12,085 nt of DNA from Acidimicrobiia bacterium (GTDB lineage: Bacteria; Actinomycetota; Acidimicrobiia; IMCC26256; JAENVU01). Numbering within the stretch: position 1 is the first letter of the stretch; each line of letters starts with the position of its first letter. The DNA is taken from positions 1-12,085 of the forward strand of contig JAENVU010000322.1 of assembly GCA_016650415.1 (NCBI GenBank), in the 5' to 3' direction. A program made the position numbers and the translations under genes. This document shows, piece after piece, positions 1-6,429 of the stretch. The notes under the pieces were generated by a model, which worked only from the letters and a program-made list of their open reading frames with translations, was not told the origin of the DNA and did not search any database.

Positions 1-9
1 CGCGCTCAC
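1..9 (-). CDS. Probable start of a second polyamine ABC permease (potC-like), cut by the window edge
   Basis: On the minus strand the potB stop TGA (8-6) overlaps a GTG (9-7) followed by AGC GCG, giving a GTGA stop-start overlap of the kind used elsewhere in this window. Polyamine importers normally have two permeases and only one is visible, so the next gene leftward is expected to be the PotC-type subunit. Only three codons are visible, so the identity rests on context alone. Confidence 0.3.
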
Positions 10-875
10 GCGATGTCCTCAGTACCGAGCACCCGCGCGTATCCGATCACGATCACCATCACGATGGCCATGAAGACGAACGACAACGCGGCGGCGACCG
101 GATAGTCGGACTGTACGAGGAACTGGTTCTGCACCACGCTCCCGATCATCGACGTCTGCGCGTTGCCCAGGTAATAGGCGTTGACGAAGTCGCCCGCCGC
201 GGGGATGAACACCAGCAGGCTCCCGGCGAAGACCCCCGGAAGCGACAGTGGGAAGACGACCTTGCGGAACGCTCGCCACGTATTCGAATACAGATCGCGC
301 GCCGCATCGACGAGGCGCGCGTCGATCTTCTCCAACGCCACGTAGATCGGCAGCACCATGAACGGTAGGAAGTTGTAGGTCAGCCCGCCGACCACCGCCA
401 AGGGGGTTCGCAGGAGCGTGCCCGAACTACTGAGCAGCCCGACGTCCCGAAAGAACCCCACGACCGTCCCCTGATCTCCGAGGATCGTCTTCCAGGCGAG
501 AGTTCGGATCAGGAAGTTCGTGAAGAACGGGACGACGACCAGGCCAAGCAGCACATTCTTGAATCGGCCGCCGCGGAACGCGATGACATAGGCAAGGGGA
601 TAGGCGATCACCAGCGAGAGCAGTGTCGCCAACGCGGCATAGAGGAACGACCGTCCGAACTGGTCTCCGTACTTCGAGAAGGCATTGTTGAAGTTGGACC
701 ACTCCCACGAGAACGCCGGCTCCGCGAAACGGCTCGTACGCGACGACAGGGCCATTCGCCCCAACGAGTAGAGGGGAAAGAAGAAGAACGCGACGAGGAA
801 CAACAGGCCCGGCGCGAGCAGGAACCATGGCGCCCGCTGCGCGACCTTGCGACCTTGATCGTCCCGTTCGAGCAC
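6..875 (-). CDS. potB: Polyamine-type ABC transporter permease, PotB-like
   Basis: Inner-membrane permease of a spermidine/putrescine-type ABC importer, 289 residues, a normal length for PotB. The N-terminus (about residues 15-42) is a long hydrophobic segment rich in Phe and Leu. Further membrane segments follow at about 78-100, 106-125, 155-180, 217-240 and 258-282. The cytoplasmic EAA-type coupling loop, which contacts the ATPase, is visible at about residues 190-215 (DAARDLYSNTW followed by FPLSLPG). The start is a GTG only 7 nt after the potD stop. No clear Shine-Dalgarno sequence precedes it, so translational coupling is likely. The gene is third in a minus-strand operon after potA and potD and probably overlaps the next gene by 4 nt. 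Family assignment is firm. Whether the substrate is putrescine, spermidine or another amine is inferred from the neighbouring patD and diamine aminotransferase. Confidence 0.88.
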   Translation of the reverse strand: MLERDDQGRKVAQRAPWFLLAPGLLFLVAFFFFPLYSLGRMALSSRTSRFAEPAFSWEWSNFNNAFSKYGDQFGRSFLYAALATLLSLVIAYPLAYVIAFRGGRFKNVLLGLVVVPFFTNFLIRTLAWKTILGDQGTVVGFFRDVGLLSSSGTLLRTPLAVVGGLTYNFLPFMVLPIYVALEKIDARLVDAARDLYSNTWRAFRKVVFPLSLPGVFAGSLLVFIPAAGDFVNAYYLGNAQTSMIGSVVQNQFLVQSDYPVAAALSFVFMAIVMVIVIGYARVLGTEDIA

Positions 876-882
876 CGACGGT

Positions 883-2067
883 TTAGCCCGCGCCGGTCAC
901 TTCGGCGAAACGCTTGTCGAACTTCTCCTCGGCCGTCTCGTCGAGCACGCCGAAGATCGACAGCTGCGCGAGGAACTCGTCGGTCGGGACCACCAGCGGG
1001 TTGTCCACCAGCTTGGCGGCGTCACCACCGAGCTTCGTGAGCTCGGCGTCCACCCCATCGACCGGCGAGATGTACTGGATCTCCGCCGTGAGAACCGCCG
1101 CGTTCTTCGGGTCGTAGAAGAAGTTGATGAAGTCAGTGCCGAGATCGGGCTTGTCCGACGTGTACGGGATCAAGAAGTTGTCGGACCAGAGGGTTCCGCC
1201 GGACTCGGGGACCGCGAACCGGATATCCGGGTTGTCCTTCGAAATCTGGGCCACGTCACCCGACCACGCGAACGCGGCCGCCAAGTTGCCCGCGCCCAGG
1301 TCGTTCACGTACTCATTGCCGTTCGTCCCGGCGAGCGTGCCGTCCGAAAGGGCCTTCTCCAAGCGGTTGAAGGCGGGCTCCGCATCGGCGAAGGTCGGCT
1401 TCGTGATGTCCTTGCCGTCGGCCAACATCATCAGACCGATCGTGTCCCGCATCTCACTCAGCACCGTCTTCGTGCCGTTGGCGGCAAAGAAGTCCTCGAT
1501 CGTCTTGACCTCTTTCCCGGTCGAGGCAATGTTGTAGGCGATTCCGGCCACGCCCGTTGCCCACGGCGCGCTGTACAGGCGGTCAGGATCGAAGCCCGGG
1601 TGCTGCAGCGCGGCGCGGAGGTTCTTCTTGTTCGGGAACTGCGCGGCGTCGAGCTTGCTCACCCACTTGACCTGGTTGATCATGCGGTTCGCCATCCAGT
1701 CGGTCAGCACGAACCCGTCACGGCCGATGCTGCGGTCCCGGCTGAGATTCGGTCGGATCTTGGCGAAGTACTCGTTGTTGTCGTTGATGTCTTCGGTATA
1801 GGTGAGCTTGATCCCGGTGTCCTTGGTGAAATCCTTCTTGGACTGGTTGCTGATGTAACTCGTCCAGTTCGAGATCGCGACCGACTTGTCGTTCCCGCCG
1901 CTCCCGCCCTTCGAGCCGCTGCTCGACCCGCACGCGGCCAACACTGCGGGGGCGACGACGGCGCCACCGAAGAGGGCCGCCGAACGGCCCAAGAATCCGC
2001 GTCGCGACAGTGCGTCGTGGGCCATGCGAACTGCTTCGGCCCGGCGTCGGGCATCCTGGTCAGTCAT
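883..2067 (-). CDS. potD: Polyamine-binding lipoprotein of the ABC importer, PotD/PotF-like, with Tat signal
   Basis: Extracellular substrate-binding protein, 394 residues. The signal peptide has a twin-arginine motif SRRGFLG (residues 21-27), a hydrophobic stretch (about 30-43) and a lipobox LAAC with the lipidated Cys at 46, so it is predicted to be exported folded and anchored in the outer leaflet. A Gly/Ser linker follows. The mature part begins with the PotD/PotF-type NWTSYI strand and continues as a class II periplasmic-binding fold. AWSGDV (Asp271) and LWSDNF (Asp296) align by eye with acidic positions that hold the amine groups in PotF, which supports a cationic diamine ligand. The ATG start has a strong Shine-Dalgarno sequence. 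The gene lies 18 nt after potA and 7 nt before potB. The exact polyamine bound cannot be read from the sequence. Confidence 0.9.
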   Translation of the reverse strand: MTDQDARRRAEAVRMAHDALSRRGFLGRSAALFGGAVVAPAVLAACGSSSGSKGGSGGNDKSVAISNWTSYISNQSKKDFTKDTGIKLTYTEDINDNNEYFAKIRPNLSRDRSIGRDGFVLTDWMANRMINQVKWVSKLDAAQFPNKKNLRAALQHPGFDPDRLYSAPWATGVAGIAYNIASTGKEVKTIEDFFAANGTKTVLSEMRDTIGLMMLADGKDITKPTFADAEPAFNRLEKALSDGTLAGTNGNEYVNDLGAGNLAAAFAWSGDVAQISKDNPDIRFAVPESGGTLWSDNFLIPYTSDKPDLGTDFINFFYDPKNAAVLTAEIQYISPVDGVDAELTKLGGDAAKLVDNPLVVPTDEFLAQLSIFGVLDETAEEKFDKRFAEVTGAG

Positions 2068-2074
2068 CGTGAAT

Positions 2075-2083
2075 TCCTCCCCT
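2075..2083 (-). promoter_or_regulatory. Strong ribosome binding site of potD
   Basis: The minus strand reads AGGGGAGGA, ending 7 nt before the potD ATG. It is the strongest Shine-Dalgarno sequence in the importer operon. It fits the need to make binding protein in excess over the membrane subunits. Confidence 0.75.
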
Positions 2084-2085
2084 AC

Positions 2086-3198
2086 TCAGTCGAAGTCGGC
2101 GGCGGCTGCCACCGACACTCTTTCTTGGCGACGGAGCAATCGGCCCCCGTCGGTCTCCCATGTCACTTGCACGTGATCGCCGGGCCGCAAGAGCGGCAGG
2201 TCGTCGTCGGGACCTACGTGTGCGACGAGCAGGGAACCGTCGGCAGCACGGAGCTCGAATCGTATGAGCGGGCCCTGGAAGACGAGGTCGACGACCTCCG
2301 TCACCAGGCCCGCGTCGGTCCCCACCGCGAGATGCATCCGTTCGGGTCGGATCATGAAGGTCGCGGGGTCCCCCACCGAGAGTCCCTCCGTGGCCGCAGC
2401 TTCCACCACCGTGCCGTCGGAAAGTCGCGCGGTGCCCCGATCACCGGCGGCGGCGTCGATCGTTGCGGGCAAGAGGTTCGCCATCCCGATGAATCCGGCC
2501 ACGAACTCCGACGCGGGCTGGTGGTAGATCTCCTCGGGCGTCCCGATCTGTTCGACCTGACCCTCGCTCATCACCGCGATGCGATCACTCATCGTGAGCG
2601 CTTCTTCCTGGTCGTGCGTCACGAAGACGAACGTGATTCCGACCTCGCGCTGAATGCGCTTCAGCTCGAGTTGCATCGTCTGGCGCAGTTTCAAGTCCAG
2701 GGCACCGAGCGGTTCGTCGAGCAGCAATGCGCTCGGATAGTTGACGAGCGCCCGGGCCAGCGCGACGCGCTGCTGCTGGCCACCCGAGAGCTGCGCCGGC
2801 TTGCGGTTTCCGAAGTCGGCCAGGCGGACCACGCCGAGCATCTCGGCGACCCGACCCGCGATCTCGGACTTCGGCACCTTCTTCGACTGCAGCCCGAAGG
2901 CCACATTGGCGCTGACCGACATGTGCGGGAACAGCGCGTACTGCTGGAAGACCGTGTTGACGTTGCGCTGGTAGGGCGGGATCCGGGAGACGTCGTCGCC
3001 TTCGAGGCGGATCGCCCCGGTCGTCGGCTGCTCGAAGCCCGCGATCATCCGGAGGGTCGTGGTCTTGCCACACCCGGACGGGCCGAGCATGGAGAAGAAC
3101 TCGCCGCGTTTGATGCCGAAGTGGGCATCCTCGACGGCGACGAAAGACCCGAAGCGCTTGGTCACGTGTTCGATCGCAATGACGGTGTCGTCGGTCAC
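2086..3198 (-). CDS. potA: Polyamine ABC transporter ATP-binding protein, PotA-like
   Basis: ATPase that drives the polyamine importer from the cytoplasmic face. From the chosen start it is 370 residues. Walker A is GPSGCGKTT (39-47). The signature LSGGQQQRV, Walker B ALLLDEP and H-loop THDQ follow in order. A C-terminal TOBE-type domain of about 120 residues, containing MIRPERM, is typical of PotA/MalK-class ATPases. The reading frame extends upstream to a GTG at 3249 (387 residues). I prefer the GTG at 3198: a GGGAG stands 10 nt before it, the ATPase domain begins directly after it, and the 3249 start has no Shine-Dalgarno sequence and lies at or upstream of the likely promoter. It is the first gene of the operon and diverges from patD. 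Confidence 0.9.
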   Translation of the reverse strand: MTDDTVIAIEHVTKRFGSFVAVEDAHFGIKRGEFFSMLGPSGCGKTTTLRMIAGFEQPTTGAIRLEGDDVSRIPPYQRNVNTVFQQYALFPHMSVSANVAFGLQSKKVPKSEIAGRVAEMLGVVRLADFGNRKPAQLSGGQQQRVALARALVNYPSALLLDEPLGALDLKLRQTMQLELKRIQREVGITFVFVTHDQEEALTMSDRIAVMSEGQVEQIGTPEEIYHQPASEFVAGFIGMANLLPATIDAAAGDRGTARLSDGTVVEAAATEGLSVGDPATFMIRPERMHLAVGTDAGLVTEVVDLVFQGPLIRFELRAADGSLLVAHVGPDDDLPLLRPGDHVQVTWETDGGRLLRRQERVSVAAAADFD

Positions 3199-3261
3199 GC
3201 CTCGAAGACTCCCAGCTGCTCGGTGTGGTGAGCCCTGAGTTTGGGTCACCGGAACCAGTCA

Positions 3262-3326
3262 ATGCAAGGAATCCCCGAAATGGAATTCGTTTCGACAATC
3301 TGACTTGTCGACGGATTCCCTTGCAT
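3262..3326. promoter_or_regulatory. 65-bp inverted repeat in the divergent potA/patD control region (candidate operator)
   Basis: ATGCAAGGAATCC (3262-3274) and GGATTCCCTTGCAT (3313-3326) are inverted copies that differ by one extra C in the right arm. Between them lie two smaller dyads: CGAAA/TTTCG (3276-3280 and 3290-3294) and a perfect TCGACAA-N6-TTGTCGA (3292-3311). The repeat lies between two divergently transcribed units and probably covers both promoters. The arm sequence recurs in the lrp promoter region (9519-9531), so an Lrp-type regulator is the natural candidate to bind here. That is inference; no binding evidence can be seen from sequence. Confidence 0.6.
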
Positions 3327-3350
3327 GAAGGCTCCGTGACAACGCATTAT
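3321..3350 (+). promoter_or_regulatory. Candidate patD promoter
   Basis: TTGCAT (3321-3326) could serve as a -35 element and CATTAT (3345-3350) as a -10, with an 18-nt spacer. The match to consensus is modest (3/6 and 4/6). The -35 lies inside the right arm of the inverted repeat, so a protein bound there would act directly on this promoter. The left arm offers TTGCAT on the minus strand (3267-3262) as a mirror-image -35 for potA, but its -10 (CAAACT, 3243-3238) is weak. Confidence 0.35.
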
Positions 3351-3414
3351 CGTGGTCGATGCACGTCCATACGGCGGGACCCGGGACATCAGCCCGGCGC
3401 AACGAATCGACGAC

Positions 3415-3419
3415 AGGAG
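3415..3419 (+). promoter_or_regulatory. Ribosome binding site that fixes the patD start
   Basis: AGGAG lies 7 nt before the ATG at 3427. An open frame reaches back to a GTG at 3352, but that extension has no Shine-Dalgarno sequence and adds about 25 residues with no counterpart at the family N-terminus. Confidence 0.75.
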
Positions 3420-3426
3420 CAACGGG

Positions 3427-4848
3427 ATGAGGAACCAGAACTACATCGGGGGCGCGTGGGTGGATGCTGCCGGCGGCGCGACCGACGAGGTGCTGAATCC
3501 CGCGACGGGAGAGGTCATCACGAGTGTCCCGGCCTCCGATGCGGTCGATGTCGACGCTGCCGTCGCCGCGGCCAAGGAGGCGTACGCGGGTTGGCGCACC
3601 CTCACGCCGCGAGCCCGCAGCGAAGCCCTCTACGCGGTCGCCGACGCCATCGAGGCCGACCTCGACACGATCAAGCGGCTCGAGATGGAGAACTGCGGCA
3701 AACCCGCCGGGATGATCGAGTTCGAGATGGACCTCACGCTCGACAACTGGCGGTTCTTCGCCGGAGGCGCGCGGTTCCTCGAAGGGCGCGCCGCCGGCGA
3801 GTACATCGAGGAGCACACCTCGTATCTCCGACGGGATCCGCTCGGCGTGATCGGCTCGATTGCACCGTGGAACTACCCGATCAACATGGCCACCTGGAAG
3901 CTCGGGCCGGCGCTCGCGGCCGGCAACACGGTCGTACTCAAGCCGTCCGAGCTCACGCCGATGACCGCGTTGCGGCTGGCCGAGATCACCGCCGACATCC
4001 TCCCCAAAGGAGTGCTCAATGTCGTCACCGGCGACGGCAAGTCCGCGGGCGACGCGTTGGTTCGTCACCCCGACGTCGCAATGGTGTCGCTCACCGGCAG
4101 CGTCGAGACCGGCAAGGTCATCGCCCGTACTGCCGCCGAGACGCTCAAACGCGTCCACCTCGAACTCGGGGGGAAAGCCCCGGTGATCATCTTCGACGAC
4201 GCCGACATCGATGCCGCCGTCGAGTGCCTGACCGACATGGCGTATTACAACTCGGGCCAGGACTGCACCGCCCCGTGCCGCCTGATGGCGGGCCCGAAAG
4301 TCTTCGATGCTCTGGTGAGCGGGCTGACCGAATCCGTCGGCAACATCGTCACCGGCGATCCGTTCGCGGCCGACACCGCGATGGGCCCGGTCATCTCGGC
4401 GAGGCAACTGGAGAAGGTCAGTGGCATGGTGAGCCGGGCCGGCGAGGCCGGCGCCGAGATCACCGTGGGCGGATCGGCGCTGGACCGACCTGGGTATTTC
4501 TACGCACCGTCGGTCGTCGTCAACCCGGCGCAGGATTCCGAAATCGTGCAACGCGAAGTGTTCGGTCCGGTCGTGACCGTCCAGCGGTTCTCCGACGATG
4601 AGCAAGCCCTCGCCTGGGCCAACGATGTCGACTACGGACTCTCCGCCAGCGTGTGGACTTCCGACGTCGGCCGGGCGATGCGGATGACCGCGGCCCTCGA
4701 CTTCGGCTGCGTGTGGGTGAACGACCACATCCCGATCACCTCCGAGATGCCCCACGGTGGGTACAAGCAATCGGGGTACGGCAAGGACATGTCGATCTAC
4801 GCGATCGAGCACTACACCGAGCTCAAGCACATCATGATCAAACACTGA
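3427..4848 (+). CDS. patD: Gamma-aminobutyraldehyde dehydrogenase (PatD/YdcW type)
   Basis: NAD-dependent oxidation of 4-aminobutanal (1-pyrroline) to GABA, the second step of the transaminase route of putrescine breakdown; cytoplasmic. It has 473 residues, about the length of E. coli PatD. The N-terminal YIGGAWVDA opens the aldehyde dehydrogenase fold. The PWNYP motif carries the oxyanion Asn149. LTGS at about 223-226 lies in the cofactor site, the general base is Glu246 in ELGGKAP, and the catalytic Cys280 is in NSGQDCTAPC. EVFGPVV follows. The C-terminus (SEMPHGG, SGYGKDMS, ending IMIKH) closely resembles PatD as I recall it, which distinguishes it from general betaine-aldehyde dehydrogenases. 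It diverges from the polyamine importer and is followed after 103 nt by an aminotransferase. Confidence is high for family and good for substrate. Other omega-aminoaldehydes (such as 3-aminopropanal) may also be used. Confidence 0.9.
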   Translation: MRNQNYIGGAWVDAAGGATDEVLNPATGEVITSVPASDAVDVDAAVAAAKEAYAGWRTLTPRARSEALYAVADAIEADLDTIKRLEMENCGKPAGMIEFEMDLTLDNWRFFAGGARFLEGRAAGEYIEEHTSYLRRDPLGVIGSIAPWNYPINMATWKLGPALAAGNTVVLKPSELTPMTALRLAEITADILPKGVLNVVTGDGKSAGDALVRHPDVAMVSLTGSVETGKVIARTAAETLKRVHLELGGKAPVIIFDDADIDAAVECLTDMAYYNSGQDCTAPCRLMAGPKVFDALVSGLTESVGNIVTGDPFAADTAMGPVISARQLEKVSGMVSRAGEAGAEITVGGSALDRPGYFYAPSVVVNPAQDSEIVQREVFGPVVTVQRFSDDEQALAWANDVDYGLSASVWTSDVGRAMRMTAALDFGCVWVNDHIPITSEMPHGGYKQSGYGKDMSIYAIEHYTELKHIMIKH

Positions 4849-4859
4849 GGACAGAGGAC

Positions 4860-4940
4860 ATGAGCGAAGCGAGACCCCACCGAGATCCCAGCCGAGCGAC
4901 CAGCGAAGCGTGGCCCGAGCGGCCCACGCCGAAGGCGTAG
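4860..4940 (+). CDS. Doubtful 26-residue ORF formed by repeat-like spacer sequence
   Basis: ATG at 4860 to TAG at 4938-4940 encodes a 26-residue, Arg/Pro/Glu-rich peptide starting MSEARPHRDP. A GAGG at 4847-4850 is suitably spaced before the ATG. The stop codon lies inside the AGGAG that serves the next gene, so translation of this ORF could deliver ribosomes to that start. The sequence looks like a short dispersed repeat rather than a conserved gene, and no protein family is recognisable. It may be untranslated. Confidence 0.2.
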   Translation: MSEARPHRDPSRATSEAWPERPTPKA

Positions 4941-4946
4941 GAGCGG
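4860..4946. repeat. Repeat-like, hairpin-rich intergenic spacer
   Basis: The spacer between patD and the HemL-like gene contains AGCGAAGCG twice (4863-4871 and 4902-4910), GAGCG motifs, an imperfect hairpin GTGGCC/GGCCCAC (4910-4927) and a perfect short hairpin ACGCC-GAA-GGCGT (4926-4938). The composition looks like a short interspersed element, but copy number cannot be judged from one window. Its right end provides the Shine-Dalgarno AGGAG (4939-4943) of the next gene. Confidence 0.4.
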
Positions 4947-4951
4947 AAGAG

Positions 4952-6310
4952 ATGACCGATGCACTCACCACCAGGGCCGGCATCATCGCCGCGGCCGAGA
5001 ACGATCGCCTCTGGACGCGCACTCCAGGTTCCAAGGCCATGTTCGAGCGGGCGGTTCGGCACATGCCGATGGGCGTGGGCTCGTCGTTCCAGGCCTGGGA
5101 CCCGTATCCCGTCTACGTGCGCGAGGGCAAGGGCAGCACCGTCATCGACGTCGACGGCAACGAGTACCTCGACTTCCACAACGGGTTCGGGTGCATGGTG
5201 GTCGGCCACGCCCACCCGAAGGTGACCGAAGCCATCGAGCACGCGGCGCGCACCGGAACCCACTTCGCCGCGCCCACCGAGGCGACCGTGCGATTCGCGG
5301 AGGTCATCTGCGAGCGGTTCGGCGCCGAGTCGGTGCGGTTCATCAACTCCGGCACCGAAGCCACCATGAGCGCAATCCGAGTGGCCCGTGCGGCCACCGG
5401 TCGCGAGCACATCGTGAAGGTCGAGGGCTCGTACCACGGCCACCACGACCCGGTCATGTTCTCGGTCGTGCCGGGATCGGACCTCATCGGCGGTCGCGAC
5501 GCTCCGTCGACCACGCCGATGTCGACGGGGATCCCCGCGGTCATGTCCGAGTACACGCACGTGGTCCCGTTCAACGATCTCGAAATGCTGCGGGCGCTCC
5601 TCGCCGAGCGAGGCAACGAGATCGCGTGTCTCATCCTCGAGCCCGTGATGATGAACATCGGGATCTGCCAACCCGAACCGGGCTACCTCCAAGGGTTGAA
5701 GGACCTCCTGCACCAGCACGGCGCACTCCTGATCTTCGACGAGGTCAAGAGCGGCGCGACCGTCGCGTACGGCGGGGCGGCCGAGCGCTACGGCGTGCAG
5801 CCCGACTTGGCGTGTTGGGCCAAGGCGATCTGTGGTGGCACACCCGGCGCAGCCTTCGGCGGGCGCGCCGACGTCATGGCGGCCATCGACTCCGGTGCGG
5901 CCCAGCAAGGAACGTTCAACGGGAACCCGTTGATCGCCGCCGCGGGCATCGCGACGCTCACCGAGGTCTTGACGCGCGACGCGTACGACTACCTCGCGTC
6001 CATCGGCACGCGGCTCGCGACCGGCTGCGCGAAGGCCATGGACGAGAACGGCATCCCCGGCCACGCCGTCGATCTCGGTGCCAAGGGATGCGTGTCGTAC
6101 CGGCCGACTCCGCTGCGCAACTACCGCGACTTTCTGGAGACGAACCCGGAGCTGTACCTCGCGTCCTACCCCTGGGCGATGAACCGCGGAATCTTCATGA
6201 CGCCCGGCGACGAGGAGCAGTGGACGTTGTCGGTCCAGCACACCGACGCCGACATCGACCGCTACGTCGAGCAGTTCAACGACTTCTGCGTCACCCTCGC
6301 CGCCACCTGA
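4952..6310 (+). CDS. Class III aminotransferase, glutamate-1-semialdehyde aminomutase (HemL)-like, substrate unknown
   Basis: PLP-dependent fold-type I enzyme of 452 residues, cytoplasmic. The layout is that of HemL: an N-terminal segment with GSSFQAW, then DGNEYLDFHNGFG and GHAHP, the phosphate-binding NSGTEATM (132-139), YHGHHD with the ring-stacking Tyr161, DEV with the ring-nitrogen Asp263, and the Schiff-base Lys291 in WAKAICGGTPGAAFGG. GTFNGNPL resembles the GTLSGNPL of HemL. The Lys region differs from true HemL (IGGGMPVGAFGG), and the position beside patD does not suggest tetrapyrrole synthesis, so I do not call it hemL. A GABA, diamine or related omega-amine transaminase or aminomutase would fit the context, but this is inference. 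The ATG at 4952 is chosen because AGGAG precedes it by 8 nt. A GTG at 4910 in the same frame lies in repeat-like sequence. Confidence 0.8.
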   Translation: MTDALTTRAGIIAAAENDRLWTRTPGSKAMFERAVRHMPMGVGSSFQAWDPYPVYVREGKGSTVIDVDGNEYLDFHNGFGCMVVGHAHPKVTEAIEHAARTGTHFAAPTEATVRFAEVICERFGAESVRFINSGTEATMSAIRVARAATGREHIVKVEGSYHGHHDPVMFSVVPGSDLIGGRDAPSTTPMSTGIPAVMSEYTHVVPFNDLEMLRALLAERGNEIACLILEPVMMNIGICQPEPGYLQGLKDLLHQHGALLIFDEVKSGATVAYGGAAERYGVQPDLACWAKAICGGTPGAAFGGRADVMAAIDSGAAQQGTFNGNPLIAAAGIATLTEVLTRDAYDYLASIGTRLATGCAKAMDENGIPGHAVDLGAKGCVSYRPTPLRNYRDFLETNPELYLASYPWAMNRGIFMTPGDEEQWTLSVQHTDADIDRYVEQFNDFCVTLAAT

Positions 6311-6337
6311 ACGCACGACCGTCCACCCAACCACCAA

Positions 6338-6382
6338 CGTTTGGCGCGTCACGTGCCCCTGCGCCGCACCCGACGCCAAACG
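6338..6382. promoter_or_regulatory. Inverted repeat upstream of bioA (candidate operator or RNA hairpin)
   Basis: CGTTTGGCG (6338-6346) and CGCCAAACG (6374-6382) are perfect 9-bp inverted copies 27 nt apart. An alternative inner pairing GGCGC (6343-6347) with GCGCC (6361-6365) uses part of the left arm. There is no T-run, so it is not a standard terminator for the upstream gene. It lies just upstream of a -10-like TAGCAT and could be a regulator site for the biotin genes. It does not resemble the BirA, BioR or BioQ operators as I know them. Confidence 0.4.
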
Positions 6383-6399
6383 CCGGTGTGACTGCGTCC

Positions 6400-6405
6400 T
6401 AGCAT
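6400..6405 (+). promoter_or_regulatory. Candidate -10 element for the bio operon
   Basis: TAGCAT fits the actinobacterial TANNNT pattern. It would place transcription start near 6411, about 20 nt before the bioA GTG. AGGAAG (6417-6422) then serves as Shine-Dalgarno with 7-nt spacing. No convincing -35 is seen. Confidence 0.35.
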
Positions 6406-6429
6406 CCGGGCCGTGCAGGAAGACATGAC

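Noticed and set aside
1600..3231. Plus-strand 543-codon open frame opposite potD/potA
   Set aside because: It lies antisense to two well-recognised genes. Long antisense frames are common in GC-rich coding DNA, and the translation is low-complexity Arg/Asp/His/Gly-rich without family motifs.
4910..4951. GTG at 4910 as the start of the HemL-like aminotransferase
   Set aside because: It lies inside repeat-like sequence and has no suitable Shine-Dalgarno sequence. The ATG at 4952 has AGGAG 8 nt upstream.
3259..5064. Minus-strand 601-codon open frame opposite patD
   Set aside because: Shadow of patD and the spacer. It is Arg/Gly/His/Asp-rich, has no recognisable domain and runs through the control region.
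6311..6399. Rho-independent terminator after the HemL-like gene
   Set aside because: The inverted repeat has a 27-nt loop and no following T-run, so it does not fit a terminator.
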